From the NCBI RefSeq assembly GCF_026015965.1, contig NZ_CP110383.1, forward strand, positions 2,243,255-2,307,254: a DNA stretch of 64,000 nucleotides, in the 5' to 3' direction. The position numbers and the translations under genes were made by a program. The notes beneath the pieces were generated by a model. The model did not search any database. It was not told the origin of the DNA and was given only the letters and a program-made list of their open reading frames with translations. How positions within the stretch are numbered: position 1 is the stretch's first letter; every line of letters starts with the position of its first letter. The DNA comes from Selenomonas sputigena (lineage in GTDB: Bacteria > Bacillota > Negativicutes > Selenomonadales > Selenomonadaceae). This document shows, in pieces, positions 29,393 to 37,552 of this stretch.

Positions 29393-30904
29393 TCATCTTT
29401 GAAATGCACTGCAATCAAGCGAAGCAAAGCCGTCAAGCAAGCTTCTGACCTTTTCGGCGATGACGCGAACACCGTCCTTTTTGCGGCTCTCGATGTTCAG
29501 CGGCATGTTCGGGTCGTGCAGCGACATGCGCAGGAGCGCCCAGCCGTCGGGGAATACGAGCCGCACGCCTTCGTAGGACGGTTCGGCCATCTTGATACCG
29601 TTCTCCTTGGCGCGTCGGGCGACGGATTCAAGCACATCTGCCGCATAGCTGCGGGCATCTTCGACTCCTATGATCTTCAAGCGATATTCGCGCGCTTCCA
29701 ACGGGTGCGCGAGCTTTTCAATGAGCGAGTGAAGCGTGCGCCCATTTCTCTTCGCTTTGGCCGCTGCGATGAGGAGTTTCACGGCGAGGTATGCGCCGTC
29801 GTCGAGATAGTAGTTCTCGGAAAGCGCGCCATGCCCCGAGGTCTCGATGGCAAGCGGTGATACCGTTCCTTCTTCGTTGAGGCGCATGCATTCGTTGATG
29901 ACGTTCTTGTAGCCGCGCTTGAAGCGATGGTGACGGAGGTGAAGCTCGTTTTCCAGAAAGTCGGTCAGCTCGTCGGAAGTGATCGAATCCGTGACGATCG
30001 TCGACTTCGGATAGTCGGGCGCTAGGATGGCCGCCATCATGGCGATGAGCGCATTGCGGTTGATTTCCTCGCCCGTGGGCAGGACGGCGCTCATGCGGTC
30101 GACATCGGTATCAAAGATCAGGCCGAGATCGGCGTGATTTTCGAGGACGGCTTCCTTGATGGCGGCCATCGCTTCGCGGTTCTCGGGGTTCGGGATATGG
30201 TTCGGGAACATGCCGTCCGGCTCTAAGTAGCGGCTGCCCGTAGTGTCTGCTCCCAGCGGGGCGAGCACCTTCGTGGCAAAGAAGCCGCCGCTGCCGTTGC
30301 CGGCGTCGACCGCGATGCGCATGCCGGCAAGAGGTTTCTCCTCGGGCGCGGCGGAAAGCCCCTCGCGAATCTTCTTCTGCAGATGAGCGGCATAGACGGA
30401 GATGAGGTCAAACTTCTCAGCTTCTTTTTCGTCTCCTTGAACCAAGGGATTCTTCGAGGCGTAGGAAAGAACCTGCTTGATGTCGCTCGCTTCGAGTCCG
30501 CCATTTTTTGTGAAGAACTTCATGCCGTTTCGGTTGTAGGGCAGATGGCTCGCCGTGATCATGATGGAGCCGTCGGCCCTTGTTTCATCGAAGAGGATGG
30601 ACATGAACATCGCGGGCGTGGACGAAAGGCCGCAGTCGAGCGCTCGGACGCCGCGGGAAAGAAGAGCGGCGAGTATGGCACGCTTCAGGCAGGGAGCGGA
30701 AATGCGCGAGTCGTGTCCGACGGCGATCGTCATTTCCTGCGCTTTCCTGCCGATCTTCTCTTCAAAGAAATCTACGAAGCCGTTCGCGATGCGGCCTGCG
30801 GCCTCTTCCGTCAGATTGACGGGCTCGTCGGCGACGCCGGATACGGCAACGCCGCGCACGTCGCTGCCGTTCTGCAATTTCATCCATTGTTTTTCCGCAA
30901 TCAT
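29393..30904 (-). CDS. Phosphoglucomutase/phosphomannomutase family protein
   Basis: It probably interconverts hexose 1- and 6-phosphates for envelope or exopolysaccharide precursors. The 503-residue alpha-D-phosphohexomutase has GSDVRG at the start, the phosphoserine loop as ITASHLPYNRNGMKF (ASH-type), the metal loop DTDVDRMSA, the sugar-binding ETSGHGAL and the C-terminal phosphate-binding region. The ATG at 30904 follows GGGGGGATT at 5 nt. It is longer than common PMMs (~450), in line with the subgroup seen in Negativicutes and plants. Substrate preference cannot be read from sequence. Confidence 0.88.
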   Translation of the reverse strand: MIAEKQWMKLQNGSDVRGVAVSGVADEPVNLTEEAAGRIANGFVDFFEEKIGRKAQEMTIAVGHDSRISAPCLKRAILAALLSRGVRALDCGLSSTPAMFMSILFDETRADGSIMITASHLPYNRNGMKFFTKNGGLEASDIKQVLSYASKNPLVQGDEKEAEKFDLISVYAAHLQKKIREGLSAAPEEKPLAGMRIAVDAGNGSGGFFATKVLAPLGADTTGSRYLEPDGMFPNHIPNPENREAMAAIKEAVLENHADLGLIFDTDVDRMSAVLPTGEEINRNALIAMMAAILAPDYPKSTIVTDSITSDELTDFLENELHLRHHRFKRGYKNVINECMRLNEEGTVSPLAIETSGHGALSENYYLDDGAYLAVKLLIAAAKAKRNGRTLHSLIEKLAHPLEAREYRLKIIGVEDARSYAADVLESVARRAKENGIKMAEPSYEGVRLVFPDGWALLRMSLHDPNMPLNIESRKKDGVRVIAEKVRSLLDGFASLDCSAFQR

Positions 30905-30985
30905 GGCAATCCCCCCATGGTGCATTCCATTTTCTTCAGGGTATATTATACCATATTTTTAGAATAATTTGCGTTTTTTATTCTG

Positions 30986-31645
30986 TCATTTATCATTCGT
31001 ACCAAAAAATTCTTCTTCAGCCGCTATGCAAAGAGCATGATAAATCGGCAGGTGAAGTTCCTGTATGCGGTATGTTTCCTTGTCGGGAACGGCGAGAAGA
31101 ATGTCGGTCAGAGCGCGCAGCTTGCCGCCGCCCATGCCCGTCAGAGAGATGACGGAGATGCTGAAAGCGCGCGCGACCTGCGCGGCATAGAGAACATTCT
31201 GCGAATTGCCCGACGTGCTGATGGCGAGAAGGACGTCGCCCTCCCTGCCAAGACCGAATACCTGCTGGGCGAAGACGAGATCGGGCGCCTGATCGTTGGC
31301 AAACGCCGTGCCGAGGGCAATTTGGTTGACGAGGGAAAGAGCGGGCAGGGCTTCCTGCAGGTTCTCGATGAGGTACGCCGCATCTTCGGGGCAGGCGTCC
31401 ATGAGCTTCTGCCTCTTTTCCTCGCCCAGGTGGCGCGGCAGCAGGAAGCCCTTCATCAGCTCTCCCGTGATATGCTCGGCGTCGGCTGCGCTGCCGCCGT
31501 TGCCGCAGATGAGCAGTTTGCCGCCTTTTCTGTAGCAGTTGACAATCGTTTCGACAGCGGCTTTCAGCGGCTCTTCCATGGGAGCAAGTACAGGATAGCG
31601 CTCGATCAGATGGTCGATCGTGGCAAGTGTCGTTTCTTTGGCCAT
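30986..31645 (-). CDS. SIS-domain phosphosugar isomerase, GmhA-like
   Basis: The 219-residue protein has the sugar isomerase fold: LLICGNGGSAADAEHITGELMKGF near residue 45 and DVLLAISTSGNSQNVLYAA near 135, the phosphate-binding loops of sedoheptulose-7-phosphate isomerase (GmhA). GmhA makes the first heptose intermediate for lipopolysaccharide inner core, which fits a Gram-negative-type envelope of Negativicutes. An insertion (about 70-105, EEKRQKLMDACPEDAAYLIENLQEALPAL) resembles the DiaA/phosphoheptose isomerase-like subgroup, so a DnaA-binding DiaA-type role is a less likely alternative. Confidence 0.78.
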   Translation of the reverse strand: MAKETTLATIDHLIERYPVLAPMEEPLKAAVETIVNCYRKGGKLLICGNGGSAADAEHITGELMKGFLLPRHLGEEKRQKLMDACPEDAAYLIENLQEALPALSLVNQIALGTAFANDQAPDLVFAQQVFGLGREGDVLLAISTSGNSQNVLYAAQVARAFSISVISLTGMGGGKLRALTDILLAVPDKETYRIQELHLPIYHALCIAAEEEFFGTNDK

Positions 31646-31660
31646 ATTTATACCCCTCCT

Positions 31661-31984
31661 CTATGCGTTTTTCTTCTTGTGGAAATGCTTCCAGCCGATT
31701 CGTGCAAGGAAAACGGCGGCGACGAGCAGGGCGATTCTCCAGGCGGCCTTGAAAATGTTGTCGCTCACGCTTTCTGTCGCGTCTGCCGCCTTGTCCTCAC
31801 TGTCGTCTCGTGCCGCCTCCTGATAGCGCTTCGTCGGCGTAGGGCACGATGCTGCGTGTGCGACGGAGACCGTGGAAATACATGCTGTGTTTGCGCCCGC
31901 AACAAAGATAGGAGCCATGCCGCCGGCAAAAGCTCCCATCATGAGTGCAGCAATGATTTTTTTTCGGTAAGGAATAAAATGCAT
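31661..31984 (-). CDS. Small exported or membrane protein of unknown function
   Basis: The 107-residue protein has a signal-like N-terminus (YRKKIIAALMMGAFAGGMAPIFVAGA), a short hydrophilic, acidic middle (residues about 50-75), and a C-terminal membrane helix followed by a basic tail (HFHKKKNA). The ATG at 31984 follows AAGAGAGAAT; the frame extends upstream without family support. It precedes the isomerase gene by 15 bp and is probably co-transcribed. Family not recognised. Confidence 0.65.
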   Translation of the reverse strand: MHFIPYRKKIIAALMMGAFAGGMAPIFVAGANTACISTVSVAHAASCPTPTKRYQEAARDDSEDKAADATESVSDNIFKAAWRIALLVAAVFLARIGWKHFHKKKNA

Positions 31985-32075
31985 AATTCTCTCTTCTTTT
32001 CTAGAGGAGCGCTGAAATATCAATGCGCATCCCTTGCATAAGCAAAAACTGTAAAAGACAAACTTCAAGAGAGCC

Positions 32076-32234
32076 TCAAGGCTTGAATTTTTCCTGGTCG
32101 AGCACCTTTTGCAGGGTACGAACCAGAAAGAGATGCGTCTCATAGTCGAGATCGTTCGCATCATAGAGCATGCGCTTCTTGAGGGCGTCGATCTGCTTTT
32201 GCAGTTTTTGCCGCGTCTCATCCGTCAGACTCAT
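32076..32234 (-). CDS. Small hypothetical protein (52 aa)
   Basis: A short frame beginning MSLTDETRQKLQKQIDALKK with a mostly helical, charged composition and ending VLDQEKFKP. Its start codon overlaps the stop of the preceding 49-aa frame (ATGA), which argues for translational coupling. Family not recognised. Confidence 0.55.
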   Translation of the reverse strand: MSLTDETRQKLQKQIDALKKRMLYDANDLDYETHLFLVRTLQKVLDQEKFKP

Positions 32235-32380
32235 GCGTTGTGTCCGTTTTCTTCCAACATCATCTGTTGTTGGGCACGACTATCCCAGCCCTCTTCCTGC
32301 AGCTTTTCGGGCGCAGGGGAGAGCCTGTCGAGGATTTCCTGAGTCTCCGGATCCATCTCATCAAAATCCGCTTTATTCAT
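32231..32380 (-). CDS. Small hypothetical protein (49 aa)
   Basis: A short acidic frame starting MNKADFDEMDPETQEILDRL and ending MLEENGHNA, with a ribosome site AGGTGG 9 nt before the ATG. It overlaps the next small gene by 4 bp. The pair sits between the leftward isomerase operon and a repeat copy. Family not recognised. Confidence 0.55.
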   Translation of the reverse strand: MNKADFDEMDPETQEILDRLSPAPEKLQEEGWDSRAQQQMMLEENGHNA

Positions 32381-32412
32381 TTTGACCAGCCACCTTTATA
32401 CTTCATATTCTA

Positions 32413-32478
32413 CTCGTGAAACCCCAAGAGGTCAAGCCCAAAGGGCGCAGGCTGATTGGCTAGGTTTTTGTAAGGACG
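32413..32478 (+). repeat. Partial copy of the structured repeat family (first half)
   Basis: It carries CGTGAAACCCCAAGAGGTCAAG, the hairpin GCCCAAAGGGC, and GATTGGCTAGGTTTTTGTAAGG, then diverges into the separate inverted-repeat element that follows. The ACATATGTCC-bounded half is missing. Confidence 0.82.
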
Positions 32479-32496
32479 CAGGGCCAATCGGATATG

Positions 32497-32659
32497 AAGG
32501 AAGCGCTGATAAAATGAGGTCGCCCAGATTTGCACAGATGCGCTGTATCTATCGAGGAGACAAACCGCAGGCGTAGCGGTGCTACGTCGAGGATTTGTCG
32601 ACGACGAGAGGACAGCGCAGATGTGTGAAGATGGGCGGCTGAATTTATCAGTGATTCCT
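32497..32659. repeat. 163-bp near-palindromic element (MITE- or BIME-like)
   Basis: Two arms of about 80 bp fold on each other around a GGT loop at about 32578-32580. Left AGGAAGCGCTGATAAA pairs with right TTTATCAGTGATTCCT; further matches are CGCCCA/TGGGCG, GCGCTGT/ACAGCGC and GGCGTAGC/GCTACGTC. No open frame is inside. Together with the repeat at 32413-32478 it fills the gap up to the SRP RNA promoter. Confidence 0.8.
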
Positions 32660-32668
32660 GAACAGCGG

Positions 32669-32698
32669 TTGACGGCTTCTGCCTGTCTATGCTACAAT
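32669..32698 (+). promoter_or_regulatory. Promoter of the SRP RNA gene
   Basis: TTGACG (32669-32674), 18-bp spacer, TACAAT (32693-32698), directly after the palindromic element. Confidence 0.7.
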
Positions 32699-32741
32699 CA
32701 AAGAACGCAATGGGCGTTTTCTATGCTGCTCTTTTGAGAAG

Positions 32742-32884
32742 CCTTTTCCAGTTCGGAGCGCGGCGCTTTGGTCTTGCGCAATGGAGTCTCGTGAACCCCG
32801 TCAGGTCCGGAAGGAAGCAGCGGTAAGCGAATCGCTTCATGTGCCGCGAGGGCGCCTGGGGGTCGCGCCCCGAAGTGGAAAAGG
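32742..32884 (+). ncRNA. ffs: Signal recognition particle RNA (4.5S-like)
   Basis: It contains the diagnostic S-domain tip GAACCCCGTCAGGTCCGGAA followed by GGAAGCAGCGGTAAGC. Outer arms CCTTTTCCAGTTCGG...GCGC and GCGCC...CCGAAGTGGAAAAGG pair to form the long hairpin. The RNA binds Ffh for co-translational targeting. The exact 5' end is uncertain; the promoter would allow a start near 32705. It is followed by a terminator and dnaX. Confidence 0.92.
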
Positions 32885-32891
32885 AGTATTT

Positions 32892-32932
32892 GCTGCTGTG
32901 CGGAGTTTCGGCTTGGTGCGGCAGCTTTTTTC
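32892..32932 (+). terminator. Terminator after the SRP RNA
   Basis: GCTGCTGTGC pairs imperfectly with GTGCGGCAGC, followed by TTTTTT, 8 bp after the SRP RNA and ahead of dnaX. Confidence 0.7.
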
Positions 32933-32976
32933 TATGGATTCGTTTGCAATTTTCTATGCGTTCAAGGAGGGACGAT

Positions 32977-34971
32977 ATGGCGTACATCGCGCTCTACCGC
33001 CAATGGCGGCCGGGGAGCTTCAAGGATCTCGTGGGGCAGACGGCCGTATCGAGGACGCTTTCCCATGCGATTTCCGCAGGACGCATCGCCCATGCCTACC
33101 TCTTTTCTGGCCCGCGCGGCACGGGCAAGACGAGCACGGCGAAGATTCTCGCGAAGTCGCTGAATTGTGAGAAGGGGCCGACGCCCGAGCCTTGCGGCGT
33201 CTGTAAAAATTGCACGAAGATCGCCGACGGCACGGCGCTCGACGTCTTTGAGATCGACGCGGCGTCGAACCGCGGCATCGACGAGATGCGGGACTTGCGC
33301 GAGAAGGTGAAATTCACGCCCGCCGAAGGGCGCTACAAGGTCTACATCATCGACGAAGTGCACATGCTGACGACGGAGGCATTCAATGCGCTTTTGAAGA
33401 CGCTCGAAGAGCCGCCCGCCCATGTCGTCTTCATCCTCGCGACGACAGAGCCGCACAAGGTGCCGGCAACGATCCAGTCGCGCTGCCAGCGCTTCGACTT
33501 TCGGCGCATCACGGTCGAGGAGATCGAAGCGAGGCTCGCCTATGTGGCACGGGAGATGAAGATCCCGTGCGAGAAGGAAGCGCTTCGCCTCATCGCGCGG
33601 CAGGCGGACGGCGGCATGAGGGACGCGCTGTCGCTGCTTGACCAGTGCGCGAGCTTGGACGGCGATACATTGACGGCGGCATGTGTCGAGGAGAATCTCG
33701 GCCTCATTGGACATGAGCCGATCTATCGCCTGACGAAGTCGATCGGCGAGCGCGCGAAGGGCGAGGTCTTGGAAACGATCGCGGAGCTTCTCGCGCTCGG
33801 TAAAGATCCGATGCAGCTTTTGGCGGAATTGACGCTTCATCTGCGAAGCCTCATGATCTACGAGGCGGCGGGCGCTATTGCGGCTCTCAATCTCGTGGAC
33901 GACACCGGAGCTGCGCTCGAAGAGCAGAAAGCGCTTTTCACGCAGGCGCAGATCATGGCGATGATCGCGCGTCTGCACGAGGCGATGGCGGAGCTTCGCT
34001 GGACGCCGCAGCCGCGCATCACGCTTGAGGTCGCGCTGCTTTCGCTCTGCCGTGAGAATGTGGAAGATGGCGCAGAAGGTGCACCAGCACCCACCCACCC
34101 CGCAGCGCCCGCCCCCGCCGAAGTGGCGCGCGTCGCCCGCCTTGAGGCGGAGCTTGCCGTCCTCAAGGCGCAGCTTTCGGCGCAGCCTGCGAGAGCAGCC
34201 GCGCCTGCAGCATCTCCTCTTCCAACCGCGAGAAGACGGGCGGCAAGTCGCACGAACGAAGCGGCTTCTTCCGGCACGCCGGCACGCAATAGCGCACCGC
34301 TTGCCTCTTCCGCTCCTGCCGCACAGGCCACGCCGAATCCCGAGGGAGAGAAGATCTACGCCGAACTTCTCTCCCGCCTGCAGGAGAAGCAGCGCATCTC
34401 CGTTCTCGCTTGCCTCAAGGGCGCATCTTTCTTGTCAAGCGGCGCGGGCACGTTTCGCCTGCATTTTTCAAGTCCTTTGCTCGCGCGGCGCACAATGCGC
34501 GACGACTACCGAAAGATCATCGAAGAATTGCTCGCCGAGATCGCAGGCACACCGCTTGCAATCTCGTGCGAAGCGCAAGCTGTGCCGCCTGCCGCGCCGC
34601 CTCCTGCGCCGAAGAAAAAGCCGCCGTTGGCGGCGCTCGACGAGATCGAGCCGCGAGGGCTTTCACCGAAACCGCTGGAGATCGACGAGAACGAGCTTTC
34701 GCCCGAAGAGCGAAGTCGTCTGCAAAATGCCGTTTCGCTCCTCGGCGGACATCTCGTCGACCTGCCCGAAGAGCAGCGCATCGCCGCCCTCGCCGCGAGC
34801 GGCAAGGCAGTCGCTAAGTCCGTGGCCGAGACGGCAGAAGGCGAGGACGCGCCGCCGCTCGATGACGCGCCGGTGTTTGATGACATTTCGCTGCCCGATG
34901 ATGCGCCGGTGCCCGATGACGTGCCGCCGCCGGATGATGGCGATGCGCCGCCGCCGCAGGAAAACAGTTGA
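32977..34971 (+). CDS. dnaX: DNA polymerase III subunits gamma/tau
   Basis: Clamp-loader ATPase. The 664-residue protein opens MAYIALYRQWRPGSFKDLVGQ and has Walker A SGPRGTGKTSTAKILAKSLNC, a four-Cys zinc module (CEKGPTPEPCGVCKNC), Walker B YIIDEVHMLT and the sensor motif ILATTEPHKVP. Domain III follows, then an Ala/Pro-rich linker (about 360-450), a tau-type region and an acidic proline tail with repeated DDAP/DDxP units. The ATG at 32977 follows AAGGAGGG; the longer frame enters the SRP RNA. No convincing frameshift signal for a gamma form was found. Confidence 0.96.
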   Translation: MAYIALYRQWRPGSFKDLVGQTAVSRTLSHAISAGRIAHAYLFSGPRGTGKTSTAKILAKSLNCEKGPTPEPCGVCKNCTKIADGTALDVFEIDAASNRGIDEMRDLREKVKFTPAEGRYKVYIIDEVHMLTTEAFNALLKTLEEPPAHVVFILATTEPHKVPATIQSRCQRFDFRRITVEEIEARLAYVAREMKIPCEKEALRLIARQADGGMRDALSLLDQCASLDGDTLTAACVEENLGLIGHEPIYRLTKSIGERAKGEVLETIAELLALGKDPMQLLAELTLHLRSLMIYEAAGAIAALNLVDDTGAALEEQKALFTQAQIMAMIARLHEAMAELRWTPQPRITLEVALLSLCRENVEDGAEGAPAPTHPAAPAPAEVARVARLEAELAVLKAQLSAQPARAAAPAASPLPTARRRAASRTNEAASSGTPARNSAPLASSAPAAQATPNPEGEKIYAELLSRLQEKQRISVLACLKGASFLSSGAGTFRLHFSSPLLARRTMRDDYRKIIEELLAEIAGTPLAISCEAQAVPPAAPPPAPKKKPPLAALDEIEPRGLSPKPLEIDENELSPEERSRLQNAVSLLGGHLVDLPEEQRIAALAASGKAVAKSVAETAEGEDAPPLDDAPVFDDISLPDDAPVPDDVPPPDDGDAPPPQENS

Positions 34972-35007
34972 CCTAAGAGCCGCTTTGCGGCTATAATCGA
35001 AGGAAAA

Positions 35008-35030
35008 GCGCAGGCGAAGCGCCTGCTTTT
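35008..35030 (+). terminator. Small GC hairpin before ybaB (attenuator-like)
   Basis: GCAGGCG (35010-35016) pairs with CGCCTGC (35020-35026), followed by TTTT, 16 bp upstream of the ybaB start. It could lower dnaX-to-ybaB read-through. Confidence 0.55.
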
Positions 35031-35045
35031 GAAAGGAGAAACGCA

Positions 35046-35381
35046 ATGTTTGGTGGAATGGGAAACATGGGCAATATGCAGGGTATGATGAAGAAGGTGC
35101 AGAAGCTTCAAAATGACATGAAGAAGATGCAGGAGGAGCTGAAGAAGAAGACCGTCGAGGTGTCGGCGGGCGGCGGCGCTGTCAAGATCGTCATGAACGG
35201 CGAGAAGGAAGTGCAGTCGCTTCATATCGATCCCGCTGCCGTCGATCCCGAGGATGTCGAGATGCTGCAGGATCTCCTCTCGGCTGCCTTCAACGAGTCG
35301 GTCAAGAAGGTCGACGACATGATGGCGGGCGAGATGGGCAAGCTCACGGGCGGCCTCGGCCTTCCTCCGGGCATGTTCTGA
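35046..35381 (+). CDS. YbaB/EbfC nucleoid-associated protein
   Basis: Members bind DNA as dimers and are encoded between dnaX and recR. The 111-residue protein has a Met/Gly/Asn-rich start (MFGGMGNMGNMQGMMKK), a coiled-coil arm, the conserved VSAGGGAVKIVMNGEKEVQSLHID core and the acidic EDVEMLQDLL segment. GAAAGGAG precedes the ATG. It ends 1 bp before the recR start. Confidence 0.95.
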   Translation: MFGGMGNMGNMQGMMKKVQKLQNDMKKMQEELKKKTVEVSAGGGAVKIVMNGEKEVQSLHIDPAAVDPEDVEMLQDLLSAAFNESVKKVDDMMAGEMGKLTGGLGLPPGMF

Positions 35382-35382
35382 G

Positions 35383-35988
35383 ATGCAGTACATCGCACCG
35401 CTGGCAAAACTCATTGAACACTTTCGCGCACTGCCGGGCATTGGCTCCAAGACGGCAGTGCGTCTTGCTTATCACGTCCTCGACATGGATGCAGCGAAGG
35501 CGCGGGCGCTCGCTGAGGCGATCGTCGAAGCGCGGGAGAAGATCGGCTTTTGCAGCGTCTGCTGCAACCTCTCAGACCAAGATCCATGCGCGATCTGCGC
35601 GTCGGAAAAGCGCGACCGCTCGAAGATCTGCGTTGTCGAGCAGCCGCAGGACGTCGCCGCCGTCGAGCGCATGAAAGACTACAAGGGTCTTTACCATGTG
35701 CTGCACGGCTCGCTTTCGCCGCTCTCGGGCGTAGGCCCTGAGAACCTTCGCGTGAAGGAGCTTCTGCATCGGCTGGAAGGAGAGGCGGGCGCTGAGGTGC
35801 AGGAGATCATCATGGCGACGAATCCCACGGTCGAGGGCGAGGCTACGGCGATGTACCTCGCGCGGCTCTTGAAGCCCGCAGGACTCAAGGTCACGCGCAT
35901 CGCGCACGGCCTGCCCATCGGCGGCGATCTCGAATACGCTGACGAAGTCACGCTCGCCAAGGCGCTCGAAAACAGAAAGGAAATCTAA
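35383..35988 (+). CDS. recR: Recombination protein RecR
   Basis: RecR works with RecF/RecO in recombinational repair. The 201-residue protein has the helix-hairpin-helix (ALPGIGSKTAVRLAYH), a four-Cys zinc finger (CSVCCNLSDQDPCAIC), the TOPRIM domain (ICVVEQPQDVAAVE, EEIIMATNPTVEGEATA-like region) and a Walker B-like tail. It is the third gene of dnaX-ybaB-recR-bofA. Confidence 0.96.
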   Translation: MQYIAPLAKLIEHFRALPGIGSKTAVRLAYHVLDMDAAKARALAEAIVEAREKIGFCSVCCNLSDQDPCAICASEKRDRSKICVVEQPQDVAAVERMKDYKGLYHVLHGSLSPLSGVGPENLRVKELLHRLEGEAGAEVQEIIMATNPTVEGEATAMYLARLLKPAGLKVTRIAHGLPIGGDLEYADEVTLAKALENRKEI

Positions 35989-35990
35989 AT

Positions 35991-36233
35991 ATGCTCGAAA
36001 TCATCGCATCGCTCGCCGTCGGCATTCTGCTTCTTTCTATTGCGGCGAAGCTCCTAGACTTGCCCTTGCGCCTTTTGAAGAAATTCATCGTCAACAGCGT
36101 TATCGGTGCGGTGCTGCTCTCCATCGTCAAGCTTCTGGGCTTTCATGTGACGATCAACATCTTCACGTCGCTCGCTGCAGGAATCTTCGGCGTCCCCGGC
36201 GTGCTCATGGTGCTCGCGTGGAGCTATTTGTAA
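35991..36233 (+). CDS. bofA: BofA-family membrane protein (pro-sigma-K processing inhibitor homologue)
   Basis: The 80-residue protein has two or three hydrophobic helices and the family features FIVNSVIGAVLL and the C-terminal AGIFGVPGVLMVLAW. In Bacillus, BofA holds the SpoIVFB protease inactive during sporulation. It lies 2 bp after recR, the conserved position. Selenomonads are generally non-sporing, so it may be a relic or have another role in regulated membrane proteolysis. Confidence 0.88.
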   Translation: MLEIIASLAVGILLLSIAAKLLDLPLRLLKKFIVNSVIGAVLLSIVKLLGFHVTINIFTSLAAGIFGVPGVLMVLAWSYL

Positions 36234-36314
36234 GAAAAAGTACATTGGGCAGACGGCGCTGCTGGGTGTATTCGTGTTTTCTAAACATCTTGAAACAATG
36301 AAGAAGGCAAGACA

Positions 36315-37487
36315 TTGAACGAAGAAAAAGCAAGGAATGTGGAAACGCTCTGGACGGCGGAATTCATCGGCATGAGCGCCACGAATTTTTTTCACCTCAT
36401 GGCACAGTACATCCTCATCGTCGGACTGCCCATCTACATCATGAACGAGATGAAGGGCGGCGAGCTGGAAGCGGGGCTTGCCATGACCTTCTTCCAGATC
36501 GGCGCCGTCTCCTCGCGCCCGTTTGCCGGCCGGCTCATCGACAGCCTGCATAAGGGCAGACTGCTCCTTGGCGCGACGCTCGCCTTCTTCGCCATCATGC
36601 TCGCCTTCTGCTTCGCGCATACGGAAGAAGCGCTCTACACGCTGCGCCTTCTGCAAGGCATCGAATTTGCGCTCGGCACGACGGCGGCGGCCACCTTGGC
36701 GGCGCTCGTCCTTCCCGCGGCGAAGAAGGGAACGGGCATCGGCTACTTCGCGCTCTCGACGAATCTCGCGATGGTTGTCGGGCCTCTTACAGGCCTCCTC
36801 ATCATACGCTCCTTCGGCATGATGGCACTCTTCGTCTTCCTTGCGGCGAGCGCCCTTTTCACGCTCTGGCTCGCAAACCGCAGGAAGCTTCCCGATGAGA
36901 TTGTTGTGCCAAAAGAGAAAACTGGTCGGGGATTCTCCCTCGTCGAGCGGCAGGCGCTTCCTGCGGCTCTCATTGGCGGACTCATGTTCTTCGCTTACGG
37001 CGGCGTCCTGACCTTCATCCCGCTCTATGCGCGCACGCTCGGCATGGAAGAGGACGTCAGCGCCTTCTTTGTCATATTCGCGCTCATCATCGTCGTGACG
37101 CGCCCCTTCATCGGCCGCATCTTCGATCAGCGCGGTGCCGACTATACGGTTTATCCGGGACTTCTCCTCTTCTTCCTCGGTTTCCTGTGCTTTGCCGCAG
37201 CCGAGTCATCTGCGGCCTTTCTCGCTTCCGCCGCGATTCTAGGCGCGGGCTTCGGCTCTGCAAGCCCCGCCTTGCAGACGCTCGCCGTCGCGAGCGTCGC
37301 GCCCGCGCGTGCGGGACTTGCGACGGCGACCTACTTCTGGGCGCTCGACATCAGCGTCGGCCTTGCTGCCGCGACCTTGGGACTCGTCGCCGCCCATTTC
37401 GGCTATGCGGCGCTCTACGGTCTCCTCTGCCCTGCCGTCCTCGTCCTCGCCGTCCTCTTCTATACGATTTGGCGCAGGAGACGATAG
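36315..37487 (+). CDS. Major facilitator superfamily transporter
   Basis: The 390-residue protein has about twelve hydrophobic helices and the MFS loop-2/3 motif near residue 70 (FAGRLIDSLHKGRLLLGATL, a G-x-L-x-D-x-x-G-R-R-x-L variant) with the second-half equivalent RPFIGRIFDQRGADY. This suggests a drug or metabolite efflux MFS of the 390-aa YfkF/AraJ-like class; the substrate is unknown. The likely start is TTG at 36315 (NEEKARNVETLWTAEFIGMS) with AAGGCAAG ahead. It stands alone between bofA and the lipoprotein gene. Confidence 0.85.
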   Translation: MNEEKARNVETLWTAEFIGMSATNFFHLMAQYILIVGLPIYIMNEMKGGELEAGLAMTFFQIGAVSSRPFAGRLIDSLHKGRLLLGATLAFFAIMLAFCFAHTEEALYTLRLLQGIEFALGTTAAATLAALVLPAAKKGTGIGYFALSTNLAMVVGPLTGLLIIRSFGMMALFVFLAASALFTLWLANRRKLPDEIVVPKEKTGRGFSLVERQALPAALIGGLMFFAYGGVLTFIPLYARTLGMEEDVSAFFVIFALIIVVTRPFIGRIFDQRGADYTVYPGLLLFFLGFLCFAAAESSAAFLASAAILGAGFGSASPALQTLAVASVAPARAGLATATYFWALDISVGLAAATLGLVAAHFGYAALYGLLCPAVLVLAVLFYTIWRRRR

Positions 37488-37552
37488 GATTTTTTCCTTT
37501 TGCGACGAATACAAAGATTTAGGATATTTCGTCAATATAAAGGAGGCGCGTC

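Noticed and set aside
30986-31645. DiaA, a DnaA-binding SIS protein, as the call for the isomerase.
   Set aside because: It is not next to dnaA-regulating genes, and the loops fit phosphoheptose isomerases at least as well; left as an alternative only.
34608-34640. Possible programmed frameshift site in dnaX (G-AAA-AAG with a GC hairpin directly after).
   Set aside because: The -1 frame stays open for about 66 codons and the heptamer lacks the leading A, so it would not make a gamma-like product by the E. coli mechanism.
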